Source of the DNA: Metellina segmentata
Lineage: Eukaryota > Arthropoda > Arachnida > Araneae > Tetragnathidae
Assembly: GCA_947359465.1 (NCBI GenBank)
Contig: OX375872.1
Coordinates: 7,200,137-7,264,136, forward strand
Reading direction: 5' to 3'
Length of the DNA stretch: 64,000 nt
Shown here: positions 22,237-33,246 of the stretch, in pieces
Layout: each line of letters opens with the position of its first letter
Position numbering within the stretch: position 1 is the first letter of the stretch
Notes under the pieces: generated by a model
Told to the model about the DNA's origin: nothing
Databases searched by the model: none
The model's input: only the letters and a program-made list of their open reading frames with translations
Made by a program: the position numbers and the translations under genes

Positions 22237-22923
22237 TCTATATTACTATTAGTTTTTAATTTTGAAACTATCGCAGTTTAACTGAGAATGTACTCTTTCT
22301 TACGGTACAATTATTTTAAAAATTGGTTCATAAATAAATTCGATGCAATCAAAAGTTGGTCACACAAATTTCGTATTTTTTAGTTCGCATAGCAGGTTCT
22401 GCACGCAGTTGTGGGTTGTATTTTTGACTATTGGGTTTGCCAGATATTAAATTTATCGTAGCAACAATTGCCATAAAAATTATTTCTTTTTATTTGGCGT
22501 GGAAAAGGGCTCGCTTTTTTCACTTTGTTCTCAGACTGTTTACGGAGAAAGTATGAAGTACAGAACGTAAAGTAAGGAGATTAAGACGGATTACTTAAAA
22601 TTGTACAGGGAAAAAGATGCAGAAGGTTTTTTTACTGATGCGGCTATTAGTTCAGGGTGCATTAAATGTTGAAGTAAAAAAGAGTGAAATCACTTGCGAA
22701 AGTATTGGTTTGCGAAGTGATTACGTGGCAATCACTGGGGGTCTGAGAGCGAGCAGAGGGCAAAGCCCTTGATGTGACGTCATGGACCGGAAAGTCAAAT
22801 CAGGATTATACGAATTATTCAGATAGTTTCGCTGTCCAGGAGATGCACTCTGCGAAATGTTGGTTTGCGTAGCAATCCCAGGGAGTTGGCGAGCGTAAGC
22901 GAGCAGTGGGCAGAGCCCCCTAG
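22237..22923 (+). mobile_element. Helitron family B, full length, copy 1
   Basis: 5' end A|TCTATATTACTATTAG. 3' end GAGCAGTGGGCAGAGCC then CCCTAG|T. The 3' terminus is unlike family A (GGGGGC.. type instead of GCCACGCAGTGGCTAG), but the module CTCGC..., TGATTGCTACG and the GGTTTGC hairpin are shared with A-type copies. 687 bp, no gene. A second copy, inverted, lies at 57292-58024. Confidence 0.8.
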
Positions 22924-22926
22924 TAA

Positions 22927-23355
22927 GATAGAAAACATGAGGCACAAGAAAAATTAGAGAAGGACAGTAAAGAAAAAGGTAGACTGGAAGCTGAGAAAAA
23001 AAATTTAAAGCAGCTTTCAAAGAACAGAAAGGTGATAGAAGACAAACGAAAACTTAAAATTATGCGTAAGGAAGAGAATGAGATATTGGACAGTGCTTCA
23101 AAATTATTAAAGGTAGCCAATGATAGATTCAAAAAGGTGATAAAAAATAAAGTTTTTAAGGAAGCAGCACTTGCTCAGTCAATGATTGAAGGAGCGGCAA
23201 AAGTCTTGGATGATGCTGGTCAGCAAAGACAGACTTTAAAAAATGCACATTTTTCTATTGAGAAGAAAAAGACAAAAATAATTTCAGACTTTTTCAACAA
23301 AAAAAAAACGAGACATAATATTTTAAAGAAAAGGAAGAAATTCTTGAAGCCGTGT
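22927..23355 (+). pseudogene. Coiled-coil protein frame of the CAGGGCTCC element, copy 1
   Basis: The frame begins at the Helitron boundary (DRKHEAQEKLEKDSKEKGRL), changes frame once near 23015, and continues with KIMRKEENEILDSASKLLKV, FKEAALAQSMIEGAAKVLDD and AGQQRQTLKNAHFSIEKKKT, ending FFNKKKT... and stop. It is strongly charged and helical, so a coiled coil is expected. Related copies at 58535-58786 and 17890-18090 show the same order, so it belongs to the transposon. I do not recognise a named domain. It could be the C-terminal part of an unclassified transposon protein whose upstream exons lie left of the inserted Helitron. Confidence 0.5.
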
Positions 23356-24219
23356 TAAAAATGAACAACTTAAAAAAACATCATTACAATTTTTTTATTT
23401 TTATGTTAATATTTTAAAATTATGTACTTTTTAAATGAAGAAAATAAAAATATCCTTCCAAAGAAAGGATAGGGGAAGATCTTTTTATTTTCTATCTTTG
23501 TACTTTTTTTTTTGCTCGATTAGTCACTTTTTGTCACCTTTTTGGTTAAATTAGTCACTTTTGTCACCTTTTTAGACCTTTAAACCTGTTAGGAGCCCTG
23601 TGATGTATTTACCATAATTTTATTGGAGCCGATGTTTGTTTAACGACATTGTTTTAACATTGTCGATGTTTTATTTTGGAATGAAAAAAAAGCACCCTAG
23701 TAAAAATTAGGAAAACTAACCGTGCAACAGAAATCCTAACTGGTGGGATAGTTTGTAAAAAAAAGAAGTTTGTTAACTTTCTCCACCTTAAGCCGACTTC
23801 TTTTTTCACTAACTGTAAATAACAAATATTGAGGCATATAAGAATTACATGCCTCAATACTAGTACCTGTGGAGTAGTACCTGTGTCAAATTGTTGTAAA
23901 TATTATTTTCTTTTATACTATTCAATTTGAAAATAAAAGATTTGTTAATTGTACTTATTAATTTTTTTTACTTTGCTTTGACAGATAAAAAAAAGTCTAA
24001 GTTATAAATTAATAAACACGGCAAATGACAAATTAAATGTCCCCCCGGCGAACATTAATGTTTGAAGTTGCTAAACAAGTTTTAAGAAATGTGGGAAAAA
24101 AGTTTAAATACACTGATGTCTAAAAAACATCGATGTTTAAAAACATCGATGGTTTTGGGCTGATGTATTATCAACATAGATGTTTCAAAACACCTATGTT
24201 TTGCTGTCGATGTCGCATT

Positions 24220-24343
24220 CCTAATAGATATTCATGACTGAAAATGTTGGATCACAAAGAGACTTGCGCATTTTAATGCAACCAAGTTTTGTGACTCGCA
24301 GTAGCCTAAAAATTATCAATTATTTTCTCTATTTTATTAATGA
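24220..24343. other. Short AT-rich spacer
   Basis: Nothing recognised between the hAT-like end and the Helitron fragment. Confidence 0.4.
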
Positions 24344-24420
24344 CTAGACACTGCGTGCTGTACCTTGTGGGGTTAGGTGTGTCCATTGCAACCACCGGGG
24401 TGTTTGCTACGCATTGGATT
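24344..24420 (-). mobile_element. Helitron family A, 3' fragment
   Basis: The left edge A|CTAGACACTGCGTGC is the inverted 3' terminus. It continues with GTGGGGTTAGGTGTG and a diverged GCTACGCATT module, then stops at a SINE tail. Confidence 0.6.
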
Positions 24421-24660
24421 GAACTCCAACCCTTGTGTTGCTCGAGAACGTTAATTAAAAATTACCCAATTTCCTCCGATTCTTTTCTTAGGGGATTGAT
24501 CCCGGACGGTAATCAATAGCCCGTTGTGTTGCTCGAGTACATTAATTAAAAATTACCGCATTACCTCGGATATATTCCCTAGGGAATTGATCCCAGACCC
24601 TCGTCAATAGCCCACTGTGTTGCCCTAGTATGACGTTAATAATTAATTACAAATTAACAA
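24421..24660 (+). repeat. Three tandem copies of the SINE tail
   Basis: A unit of about 105 bp recurs: AGGGGATTGATCCCGGAC, CAATAGCCCGTTGTGTTGCT and a TTAATTAAAAATTACC spacer. Two further partial units lie on either side. The tail belongs to the tRNA-derived SINE at 37160. Tandem tails suggest either serial insertion or unequal exchange. Confidence 0.65.
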
Positions 24661-25331
24661 TTTAAATTTTCCGCAGATTTCAAATTCGTTGAAATTAAAC
24701 AAAAAAATTGTAGAATTTCTGTTGATTCTTGTAGTATTTCTAAAATCCATCTTATACACATGCATCTTCTACACATTTTACTGCAATGCCAAATAATTCT
24801 CATTTTCTGAAAATTAAGAGTTTAAGTTTTTGAAAAAGGCAGCTGAGAAAATTGAATGGTGAAAGAGGAGTAAGAAAACATGCCTTTTTACTTAAAACAT
24901 AGAAAAAATGAGTCTCGTATTTTTAAATTTTACAACTTAAATGTGTATTTTATTTTTAATTTAACAAACAATGAAATGTGTTGGTTTGAACAACGTAGTA
25001 TCTTTTAACCCCAAATTACTCATATAATAGAGAGATAGAAAAATTAGAAATATTTTTAAATGTTAAGGTAATTTTCAATTTTAAATGAAATAGATTAATA
25101 GACCAAAAATTAAGGTAATTTTTTGTATATTCTCGAGTAAAAAGTAAATTATTTTACTGCTTACGTGAATTTTTAAAATTAGCAATGTTTGTAGATGTAA
25201 AATGTTACTTTAGAAACAGTTAAATTCAAGGAAATAAGTCTGTCCCATGTGTGAGAGGAAAAGAAATTTTAAAAATGAGCATTTTGTACTTGATTACTTT
25301 CCCCGCGAGAGTATACCTTTATTAAAATAAC
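24661..25331. other. AT-rich spacer with one Helitron A scrap
   Basis: A 35-bp piece near 24665 (TTCCGCAGATTTCAAATTCG) is Helitron A internal sequence. The rest shows nothing recognisable. Confidence 0.4.
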
Positions 25332-25339
25332 CATATCGG

Positions 25340-25762
25340 CAGGGCCCGATTTAGAAAATTTGGTATAGTAGGCACAACACGCAGGAAGGGGCCCCTTCTC
25401 ATATTATTTGTTCATCACAAAAACTAATTTTATAACAATAATTGGTACTTACGTATTTGACTGTTGACCGTTTCACAGATGTCACCAAAAAGTTTGAGAA
25501 AATCGTGACATCACTTATAACTCTTGACAAAACAAAATAAAGCAGATGAAAATTAAAAACATAATAGTTAGATAATTAATGTAATTACAAGAATGTGATA
25601 GTGGGGGAAACGGTCGACGTTCATTTACGTAACTACCCAATAATTTATGTAACTACTTAAAAACTTTTTATAATTTTTAGATACTTTTGAAACTTAGGGG
25701 CCCTTTAAATTATGGGGGCCCTAGGCCCGTGCCTCACGGGCCTAATGGTAAATCAGGGCCTG
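25340..25762. mobile_element. hAT MITE with perfect 8-bp TSD
   Basis: Ends CAGGGCCCGATTTAG / TAAATCAGGGCCTG are inverted. The flanks are CATATCGG on both sides (25332-25339 and 25763-25770). 423 bp, with GGGGCCC-rich subterminal sequence and no coding capacity. The CAGGGCC..ATTTA ends are typical of one common animal hAT MITE group. Confidence 0.9.
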
Positions 25763-25834
25763 CATATCGGGCAAGAAATTTAAGTCATATCTTATATATA
25801 AAAAGTAAAAACGTATCCAACTCTCTCTCGAACA

Positions 25835-26330
25835 CCCCACATACAGTTTAACGAGATCGAGTCCTACGACTTTCAGCCACTGTCTTTGTGCCTTGTTGAT
25901 GCTCACAGCGAAACTTAAACGAACCGGGAACTGAAGTTTTTAAACTTGGGATGGAATATCAGAAGAGATGATTGGTATTCAAGGAATGAATAAGTCTTCG
26001 CCTGCGGCATGTCCAGTCATGATGATGGATTCAATAATATTTGGCATGAGTTTCTTGACAGTCTCGTGCCATTGCAGAGTGAAGGTGGCATAATCGGTGC
26101 TCCTATATGTGCGAGAGTACTCCAGATGGTTCTAATGTGTTAAAAAACTATCGTGTAGTTTAAGGCCTCATCTGTGTCACGCGTAATATCGATAGATTTT
26201 TGAATTTGAACACTACCTTGCAATTCTCTCAAGAGTTGCTTTTTGATGACATTGACATCTTTATTTCTTAGGGAAAGAATTGACCTTTGCACAGCCATGC
26301 ATGATCAGTACTTTGCACAAGATTCTGCGG
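25835..26330 (-). pseudogene. Helitron helicase (PIF1-like) C-terminal remnant
   Basis: Read leftwards in one frame with interruptions: RSILSLRNKDVNVIKKQL, then SIDITRDTDEALN, then in another stretch MPNIIESIIMTGHAAGED, LFIP, and LQFPVRLSFAVSINKAQRQW. The last is the SINKAQGQ(S/T) motif of the PIF1-type helicase of Helitrons, in which the Gly has become Arg. Known role: the helicase part of the Rep/helicase that moves Helitrons by rolling-circle transposition. Stops (after LFIP and before RSIL) and deletions make it inactive. The Rep nuclease part is not here. Confidence 0.75.
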
Positions 26331-28570
26331 ACAGTGTGCCCGAATGAGCAAGGTCTGCTCTGATTGGCTGGAATTAAAAATGTGCGTTTCTGTTATTTTT
26401 GGAAAGCGTTAATAACTGTTACATTATGTCTTAAAAAACTGTTATAAAATATCTGTTCCAAACAACAGTTTGTCTGATTGAATTTATTGGCGCCATCTAT
26501 GAGAAAAACAATGAGTAGCTTGTGTTTGAAGAGTTTCTTTTATTAAGTCTGAACATATTTAGAAAAAATTTAACTGTTGACCCATTTATCAGTTTAAAAA
26601 AAAACTAGATATTACTCTTAATTTTTTTAGATTCCAGGCATGAGAGAAAATGCTGAACTCTCAAGATGTATGCCAGGGATATAGAAACTTTTTTGTATAA
26701 AAATCCACATCGATCTTTCGAACCACTACTTACTAAGCAAAATGAATTAATTTACATTATTTTAATGATAATATTGCCATCTACTTTTGATAGCACAAAT
26801 GAACATAAAAAATAACTTTCTGAGTTACTGAAATTAAAATTTATTATACATACTCTCTGTATATTATTCATTAATTTAAAAAAAATCTAATATTAGTTCA
26901 CTTATGAGATTTCGAGGTTTTTTTTTTGTTTGACAATAACTGGATATTAGGCACCAGTTTTTATTTAAGATTCAATATCTTTCCAATGCACCTGAGACGA
27001 AGTCAGAATTCGCTTCGACAGAAGACATCACTAGTTTATTTTAATAAAGTAACAATCGGAAATCGCAACTGTTGCTTTTTTGAGAAGTATTATTTTCTGT
27101 CACTGATTGTAGTCACAACAAAGTTACTGCCTACATAAAATTAAATAAGTTGTTTTTTCATCATTATAGGGAATTTTTTTTATTACATATTTACAAATTA
27201 GGTTTTACACATCGAAAAGGAGGACACTTTTCGAGGGAGGAACTTCTAAAAAGGACTGTCCTCCCTAGAGGAGGATGGTTGATCACCTTATAGTAAATAT
27301 ATTCAAAATATAAAGCCCTCTCAGACAAAGCAATTGTGTTTCGATAAAAGTATATTGGGAAGTTAAAGAATAATTTGAATTGCATGTTTGTGAAGTTGCT
27401 CTTTCATAAGACTGGTGTGGTGTCAATGTTTTTTTTTTTTAAAGAACAGTTACAAGAAAACTAAGAAAGATTGGTGACAATGAATTAATTTTGTTAAAAA
27501 AAATCTATTTGCATATATTAATGGAAATTATTTCATTTTTCTATAAAAAATACAATACAGATTGAAAAAAATCACAAAATTTTTCTTTTGTGGAAATAAA
27601 TGAAACAGCTTCCAACCTGGAAGCATTTTCAAACTTCGACATATCAAAACTGAATTTCACATCTTCCTATTGACCCAACAAAGCAAAAAAGATATGAAAA
27701 CAGTACTTAGATAAACTGTTTCCACTCACCCCATTCCTCAGGATGAATGAAAATGACAAATTCTTAGATTTTATGTATAAAATGATTAGCTAGGGCCCAA
27801 AACTAATTACAAGTTTAAAAAGTAAGGCCCAAGACCCAGAGCATTTATATTTTTTTAAAAACTGTTGTAGTTTTTCATCTCGAGTTTCTATTTATTCCTT
27901 TAAATAGTACTTCAATGTAATCAAAACCAATGCAACAGCACTGAACACTCAGTTTGGCTTTCCCTTTTATCATCATGGTAGTTTCTGCTTAGCTTCATTC
28001 TATCTTAATACTGATGATATTAACCTAATAACTTATTTTATTTAAATTTATCATGGCTGTTGAATTTTGTTGGTACTTCAAGTTAAAACACAACTAAATA
28101 TCTGTTTGGGATTTAGTGCGCTCTTAATGATGTCACTCTTACACCCATAATTAAAATATCAAATTCTTCTACTGCTTATTACTGAAAAACAAATAATGTA
28201 CTGTGATGCTTTTATTGAGTTTTCATTCAATTATTTATTCATGTTTACACATTTATAATAATTTTGACATAATACTTCATACAATGCTATTTTTTTTACT
28301 GAAAATACGTATTTATCAAGATTATTTTCCTTTTTATTAAAACAAGCAGCAATAATGCAACTTGTATTTATTCATTTCAGCTTCATATATTTTCCCCTTC
28401 AGAATGGATATCTGTACCAAAAAAATACTCATAATTGATACCCTTTCAAAAGAGGTCATCAAATACAAATATCATTTAGTAGTTCAGCAATACAGCAACA
28501 ACCTAAAAAGAAAAACATTTTCAAAATTCAGGAATATATTCATAAATTCAAATAAGAAATTTTTTTTTTC
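26331..28570. other. AT-rich stretch, no feature recognised
   Basis: The first 40 bp share a GATTCTGCGGACA...GCCCGAATGAGC block with 32715-32755. The rest has no recognisable element ends or coding similarity. A short inverted GGAGGAC/GTCCTCC region occurs near 27220-27270. Confidence 0.4.
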
Positions 28571-28577
28571 ATAAAAA

Positions 28578-29205
28578 CATCTCCATGCCATAAGACTTCA
28601 GCTTTGATTCATTATTTAGCTAATTACCATCTCCCATTTACACGATTTGACCAAAGCAAAAATTTTACAAGCAAGAAAAAATATTTTTTCATGCAAACAT
28701 CTCCATGCCATAAGACTTTGGCTTTGTTTCATTAGTTAGCCAATTACCATCTCCCATTTACACGATTCGACCAACACAGAAACCTTTAAGAAAAGAAAAA
28801 AAATATTTCATGCAAACATCTCCATGCCACAAGGCTTTTGCTTTGATTGTAGATTAGTTAAGCTAACTACTACCTCTCATTTACATGATTTGACCAAAGC
28901 AGAAACCTTATAAGCAAGAAAAAAAAATATTTCAGGCAAACATCTCCATGCCATAAGACTTCGGCTTTGTTTTATTAGTTAGCCAATTACCATCTCCCAT
29001 TTACACGATTCAACCAAAATCTCCATGCAACAAGTCGTTTGCTTTGATTCGAGATCAGTTAAGCTAACTACTACCTCTCATTTACATGATTTGATCAAAG
29101 CAGAAACCTTATAGGCAAGAAAAAAAATATTTCAGGCAAACATCTCCATGTCACAAGGCTTCAGCTTTGATTCATTAGTTAGCCAATTACCATCTCCCAT
29201 TTTCA
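28578..29205 (+). repeat. Minisatellite, about 6 units of about 120 bp
   Basis: Units begin CATCTCCATGCCATAAGACT near 28578, 28698, 28817, 28941, 29018 and 29141. Spacings are 120, 119, 124, about 77 and about 123 bp, so one unit has lost about 45 bp. Each carries TTAGCCAATTACCATCTCCC, an ACGATTTGACCAA block and an A-rich segment. Units 3 and 5 share a variant with an extra TTAAGCTAACTAC, so there are at least two unit types. Confidence 0.9.
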
Positions 29206-29940
29206 TGGAATATTTCAAAAACTCAAAGAAACAATTATCACAATCATTAGTTAAGATTTAATCACTGAGCTTACATACAATAGTGTTAAATTTTACTATT
29301 TACCATGTACATCAATCAAACATATATTCTCAGAAATAGTTATATGTATGAAACACATATGCAATACACTAGGTTGATTTTTTTTTAGTTCAACACAATA
29401 AACAATGCAATCTTTAAAATATTGAACATTTAAACAAGGAAATTCCTATAGAACATGCTCAATGAGTGCATATTTTAAGACAATCTGGTATCAGCATTTT
29501 CCTTCATCTTTAGCATTAACATCCAAATAAGTGAGACAAAAATCTCTTCAATCAAGTAGATGACTGTTTACATTACCATTTTGAATTCAAACCAATTTAG
29601 AGCAGTTTATCTTTATCTTGCTCTGAACATGCAAGTAAGCCTACTTACCTATTCAAAACAAAACTTCAATTAATACTGTCAACTAGAGAAGCAGATGTAC
29701 TTCATAGCATAGCAAATAGAACACTTTAGGACTTAAGAATGTAAGTAGTTATAAAGCTTCTCTTTCAATTAGGTTTAAATTCCTTGTGGCCATGATCATT
29801 GGTTGAATTAAGCCTAATTTTTTCCCAATTTTACTAAAAAGATATTCACATTTCTTTACCATAATATGGGCTAATTTGATCAAGAGACCAATGTAATACA
29901 TTCTTCATTTCCGATAAATGGCTCAAATAACACTACTTTA
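29206..29940. other. No feature recognised; downstream flank of the MULE gene
   Basis: AT-rich sequence between the minisatellite and the MULE transposase. It may be the 3' part of the MULE element, but no terminal inverted repeat was found by eye. Confidence 0.4.
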
Positions 29941-29989
29941 ATATTTTTATGCAAAAGCCTTGCCAGATAAGATGCACCAATCTAGAGAT

Positions 29990-31936
29990 GCATGTAGATT
30001 TCTCTCTTATCCATCTGTGTGGGTTTTTCCCAAAGAAGACTTGTATATCCTTTTCTTCTTGGTAGAAGAAAGCCTTTGTTTAGATATGTTTTTGTTTAAA
30101 CTACAAATTTCTTTTTCTACAAACTTTGGCAGTAATCCACTTAGCCTGAATGCCTTTATTGTAGGTCTTACATGTTTAATTAAGTTTTGAACAACTTCGA
30201 TCTCTGACACATTTTTAATACTGCTTGCAATGCTGTCTAGATCTTTTTTCTCAAGTTCTGAAAGTTGGTTGCAAAAGAGTAACATGTGGTATGCCGTAAA
30301 GTTGTTGACCTATCCTCATGTGATACTGCAGTACCTTCTGTCAAAATCATCTTGTGATGCTGCAGTAACTTCTGCCAAGGTTTGCATTAACTTCTGCCAA
30401 AGTTTCCAAATCCACCACTTCAAAGTTACTTCGGCACACCAAATGTATATGCTTGCACATATTTGCCCTTATCATAGAATCATGACAAGTACAAATAAAT
30501 TTGTGCAAACAAGCATTGCAATCTTCACGTACCAAACACAATTGCACTGAGAATCATTTACTTTAATTATATACATATCATCTTCCGTATTAGAAGGTAC
30601 AATCCAACTGTCCTGGTACTGTATGACTGAATTTAGTGGAAGAGAAAGACTAGCATTGTGCCGAGTTCTTAATTCCATCACCTTCTTAGTAACTTTACCC
30701 TTGAAATTCATAACAAGCCTATCAAATTTCTTGTATACAATGAAGTTCACTAAGGCACTAATTGCCTTATCCAGCCTTTTATTATGCTTTTTATCTAAAT
30801 ATTCATACTTCAGAGTTCTATGCATCCTTCCAAGATGCATGTTTGTATTAATACCGCTATGTCCCCTGAAGCAATAGGCCCAGTTCTTAACATTACTTGA
30901 ATAATTCTTATCAAAATAGTGTCAAAATTCAACTAAGTCATCATCATTTTGAAAATATGCTAGTGCTTTCGGAAATAGCGACCAGAAAATTTCTTCATTT
31001 TTCTCCTCCAGAAGAGTCCTCAATACCTTGTAAACAGCAGATTTCTTCTCTGAAGATTTTATTTTCTTTAAATTATTCCTCCATGTCTTGTCAACAAGCC
31101 AGGTGCAATACAACCGCATTTCAGGTGGAGAAAAGACTTTGTTCCAAGCATTATAAAAGTTTTCTGCCATGTCAGACATAAAAACTTTAGGCTTTAAATC
31201 CCCACATCGGTTCTTAATGACCGACAGAAAACATGCAATTGTCCCATAATCTGTACGAATATTAATACAAAATGCACCTGGATATCCCTGGGTTGTCAAC
31301 TCAAAGTGGTAAGCATTTGTTCCGTGGGTGCTGTCCATACAAACAATATCATGCCCACATTTTTTTATCATCTCCTGTGACTTTTCCATTATAACTAGCA
31401 AAAAGTCTTCTGCTAGAAGCATGGGAAATTCTGAATCAATTAGACCTTGAGGTTTATAACTGATAAAAATGTCCTTCCTTTCCTTCATCTCTCTAACCAA
31501 TGCTTCTACACTCATAGCATCATTAGGGTGTCTTATGATGTCTGAATCCAGCCTGTAACTTGCTTTAATGTTGAACAAGTCCTTTTTTGTGAGCAAATGG
31601 AATCTACTTACTGAACTTGATGGAGCAGATCGAACCTCCTTAAGGATTTCCGAGAAGGGTATCTTTTGAGTAATTTTAGCTGCTAAATAATCTCTTTCTG
31701 CATCAGAGAGTCTTATATGGCCCAAGTCAATTTCATGACCAAAATGGGTTTTAGCAAAACTCAAATTGCATTTGCCTTCATTGCTAACAGTTAGTTTCAT
31801 GTGAGCGGGGCAATATGCATTCAGTTTTGAACTTCCTTGAGATTTCAAGTGACGTCCACCAACACCTCTACTTTGAAAATATCCAGATCGATTGCAGTGA
31901 AAATATGAAATAGACTCTTTTTCAAATTTTTTCTTT
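29990..31936 (-). pseudogene. MULE (Mutator-like) transposase with SWIM zinc finger, lightly damaged
   Basis: Read leftwards. A segment without a start codon (about 31936) gives FEKESISYFHCNRSGYFQSR and leads into the 308-codon open frame (31848-30922). The N-terminal part is a FAR1/FLYWCH-like Cys/His region (YFHCNRSG..., NAYCPAHM, THFGHEIDLGHI). The MULE catalytic domain has D172 in CMDSTHGTNAYHF, D226 in VFMSDMAENFYNAW, and CTWLVDKTWRNNL, where relatives have His instead of Leu. A TGA (30922-30924) interrupts it, then the same frame goes on (NWAYCFRGHSGINTNMHLGRM, HRTLKYEYLDKK). One base shift near 30545 leads to the SWIM finger CLHKFICTCHDSMIR..MCKHIH. A C-terminal helical part ends near 29990. 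One stop and about two shifts suggest a recent loss or sequencing errors. The first residues may be preceded by an AG splice acceptor near 31937. Confidence 0.85.
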
Positions 31937-32592
31937 CAGAAATGAAAAGGGCATGTGCAAGGGCAAGTGCAGGTGGAAAAACAAGATATACTGAGGAAAT
32001 TAACAAAAGCTCTTTACTTACATAATATTTTTAGAGCCAGACGATAGAAACGTTTAGTGACGTAGCTTAAAAAAATGAATTTTTGGGAAGAAAAATATTG
32101 AATAGTAGAAGTTTATTTAGTTTGCACTATCAAATCGTCTGCAAAACAATTTTATTGAGTTTGAATGGCATTACGCGATCTTCAAACGATTCTTTGCTGT
32201 TAGAGAATTAGCTTTCTGTTAGAATCTTTGCTGTTAGAAACGATTCGTTGCTTTTCATTTTCTCAGCATTTCTTGTTTTTTCCCCTGCCCTTTTCATTTC
32301 CAACCCCAAGTTGCTATACAAAAAATGCTTCTTTATATGTATTTTACTTACCCTTAAAGTTTGGCCCGTGAATTCAGAAACACCCTGTATTAGCACAAAA
32401 TAGCAAGAAATCGAGATGTCATTTTTAAATTACTTGACATAAACCAGCCACATTAACAAATCTGATAATCAGTGCATTTAATATTGAATAGATTCCGAAA
32501 AGAAATTTAAATTACCTTGGTTCCATTCTCTTCTCGTACTGTCTCGTACTGAGACAGCCGTTTTCCATAGAACTCTAGTTCTAGTACTACTC
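31937..32592. other. No feature recognised; upstream flank of the MULE gene
   Basis: It contains a short direct repeat TTCTTTGCTGTTAGA near 32190-32240. No terminal repeat was recognised. Confidence 0.4.
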
Positions 32593-32975
32593 CTAACCTA
32601 ATGCTTTGATTAATTTGATGTTTGTTGTTATATTTGCACAGGAACTGCTCTTTTCTGTGCCTAAATCTTTCGAAAGAGTGATTTTATAGGCCAACCAATC
32701 AGAAGAGACTCGGCTCATTCGGGCACTTTGTCCGCAGAATCTTCTGTACTTTGCTACAACAGCAATATACGATCTTCCGCGGGGGTCGTAACCTTTGGGC
32801 AGCGGGCCACAGGTCTTCGGACAACTGTTTGGCTTGTTGGGAATTGTTTGCATAGTCGTGAAATGACGGAATGAACACCAAAGAAAAGAGCAACATCAGT
32901 AATTGATTGCCCTTCTTCAAGGCATTCCACAGACCGCCAGCGCTCACAATCTAAAATTCGTCTTCTGGAAGCCAC
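32593..32975 (-). pseudogene. Tc1-like transposase N-terminal fragment
   Basis: Frames read leftwards give RWRSVECLEEGQSITDVALF, FGVHSVISRLCKQF, SQTVVRRPVARCPKVTTPAE and DRYIAVVAK. This is a helix-turn-helix pair followed by the GRP-like hinge (here RCP) and the T-x-x-EDR-x-I segment typical of Tc1 transposases. Three overlapping frames are needed. The catalytic domain is missing, and the sequence passes into the shared TCTGCGGACA block. Confidence 0.7.
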
Positions 32976-33246
32976 AAAAACACGTCAGTCTTGAAAACTA
33001 ATCGTATGAAAGTTATAAACACTTTTTACAGCACTTACATGCAACTCCTCTAACCCTTCATAATGCTTGCTTCTTATACGACTGCCTTTTTTTTTCTTCA
33101 TATTTCTCAACACAAACCTTGATTGGCTGTTACATAACACATTTGCATAGTTCCATCCACCTCTGCAACAAATTGCACCCTCTCAAATTCAGATTGGCTT
33201 CTGGAAATTAACATTTTTCGCTCTGTGCTTAACTTTTGGCAATAAG
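32976..33246. repeat. Segment duplicated at 35025-35200
   Basis: From about 33083 the sequence CGACTGCCTTTTTT..., TGATTGGCTGTTACATAACA and CACATTTGCATA recurs at 35029 in direct orientation for about 165 bp. The first part (33055-33093) also matches 34951-34988 inverted. This belongs to the composite repeat region 33-36.7 kb. Confidence 0.65.

Larger units (their letters stand above)
21173..23600 (+). mobile_element. hAT-like element with CAGGGCTCCTAACA ends, copy 1
   Basis: Ends CAGGGCTCCTAACACGT / ACCTGTTAGGAGCCCTG are inverted. Both sides are followed inward by repeated TTTTTGTCACC. A 6-bp duplication TGATGT flanks it (21167-21172 and 23601-23606). The subterminal GTCACCTTTTT repeats are arranged inversely at the two ends. 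It contains a short first-exon-like frame (21390-21494), a non-coding middle shared with copy 2, a Helitron B (22237-22923) and a coiled-coil frame (22927-23355). The superfamily is taken from the CAGGG ends; 5-6-bp TSDs are known for some hAT groups. Confidence 0.7.
20891..24219. mobile_element. hAT-like element with ACATCGATG-rich ends, heavily interrupted
   Basis: The left end reads AGGGATGCAACATCGATG. The right end reads ...GTCGATGTCGCATTCCT. Many subterminal copies of ACATCGATG / ATTGGAGCCGATG occur on both sides (20925-21010, 21145, 23620-23665, 24110-24200). A further right-type end lies at 22200-22235, so more than one copy or a rearrangement is involved. No certain TSD. It contains the 2.4 kb element at 21173-23600. 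Confidence 0.55.

Noticed and set aside
20891..24219. 8-bp TSD for the ACATCGATG element
   Set aside because: The flanks (GATAGACATA and AATAGATATT) are similar but not equal at any consistent border, so no TSD is claimed.
28578..29205. CRISPR-like array
   Set aside because: Units of about 120 bp are repeated over their whole length with no unique spacers, in a eukaryotic transposon context. It is a minisatellite.
30230..30877. Plus-strand open frames across the MULE
   Set aside because: They are antisense to the SWIM finger and C-terminal region of the MULE transposase.
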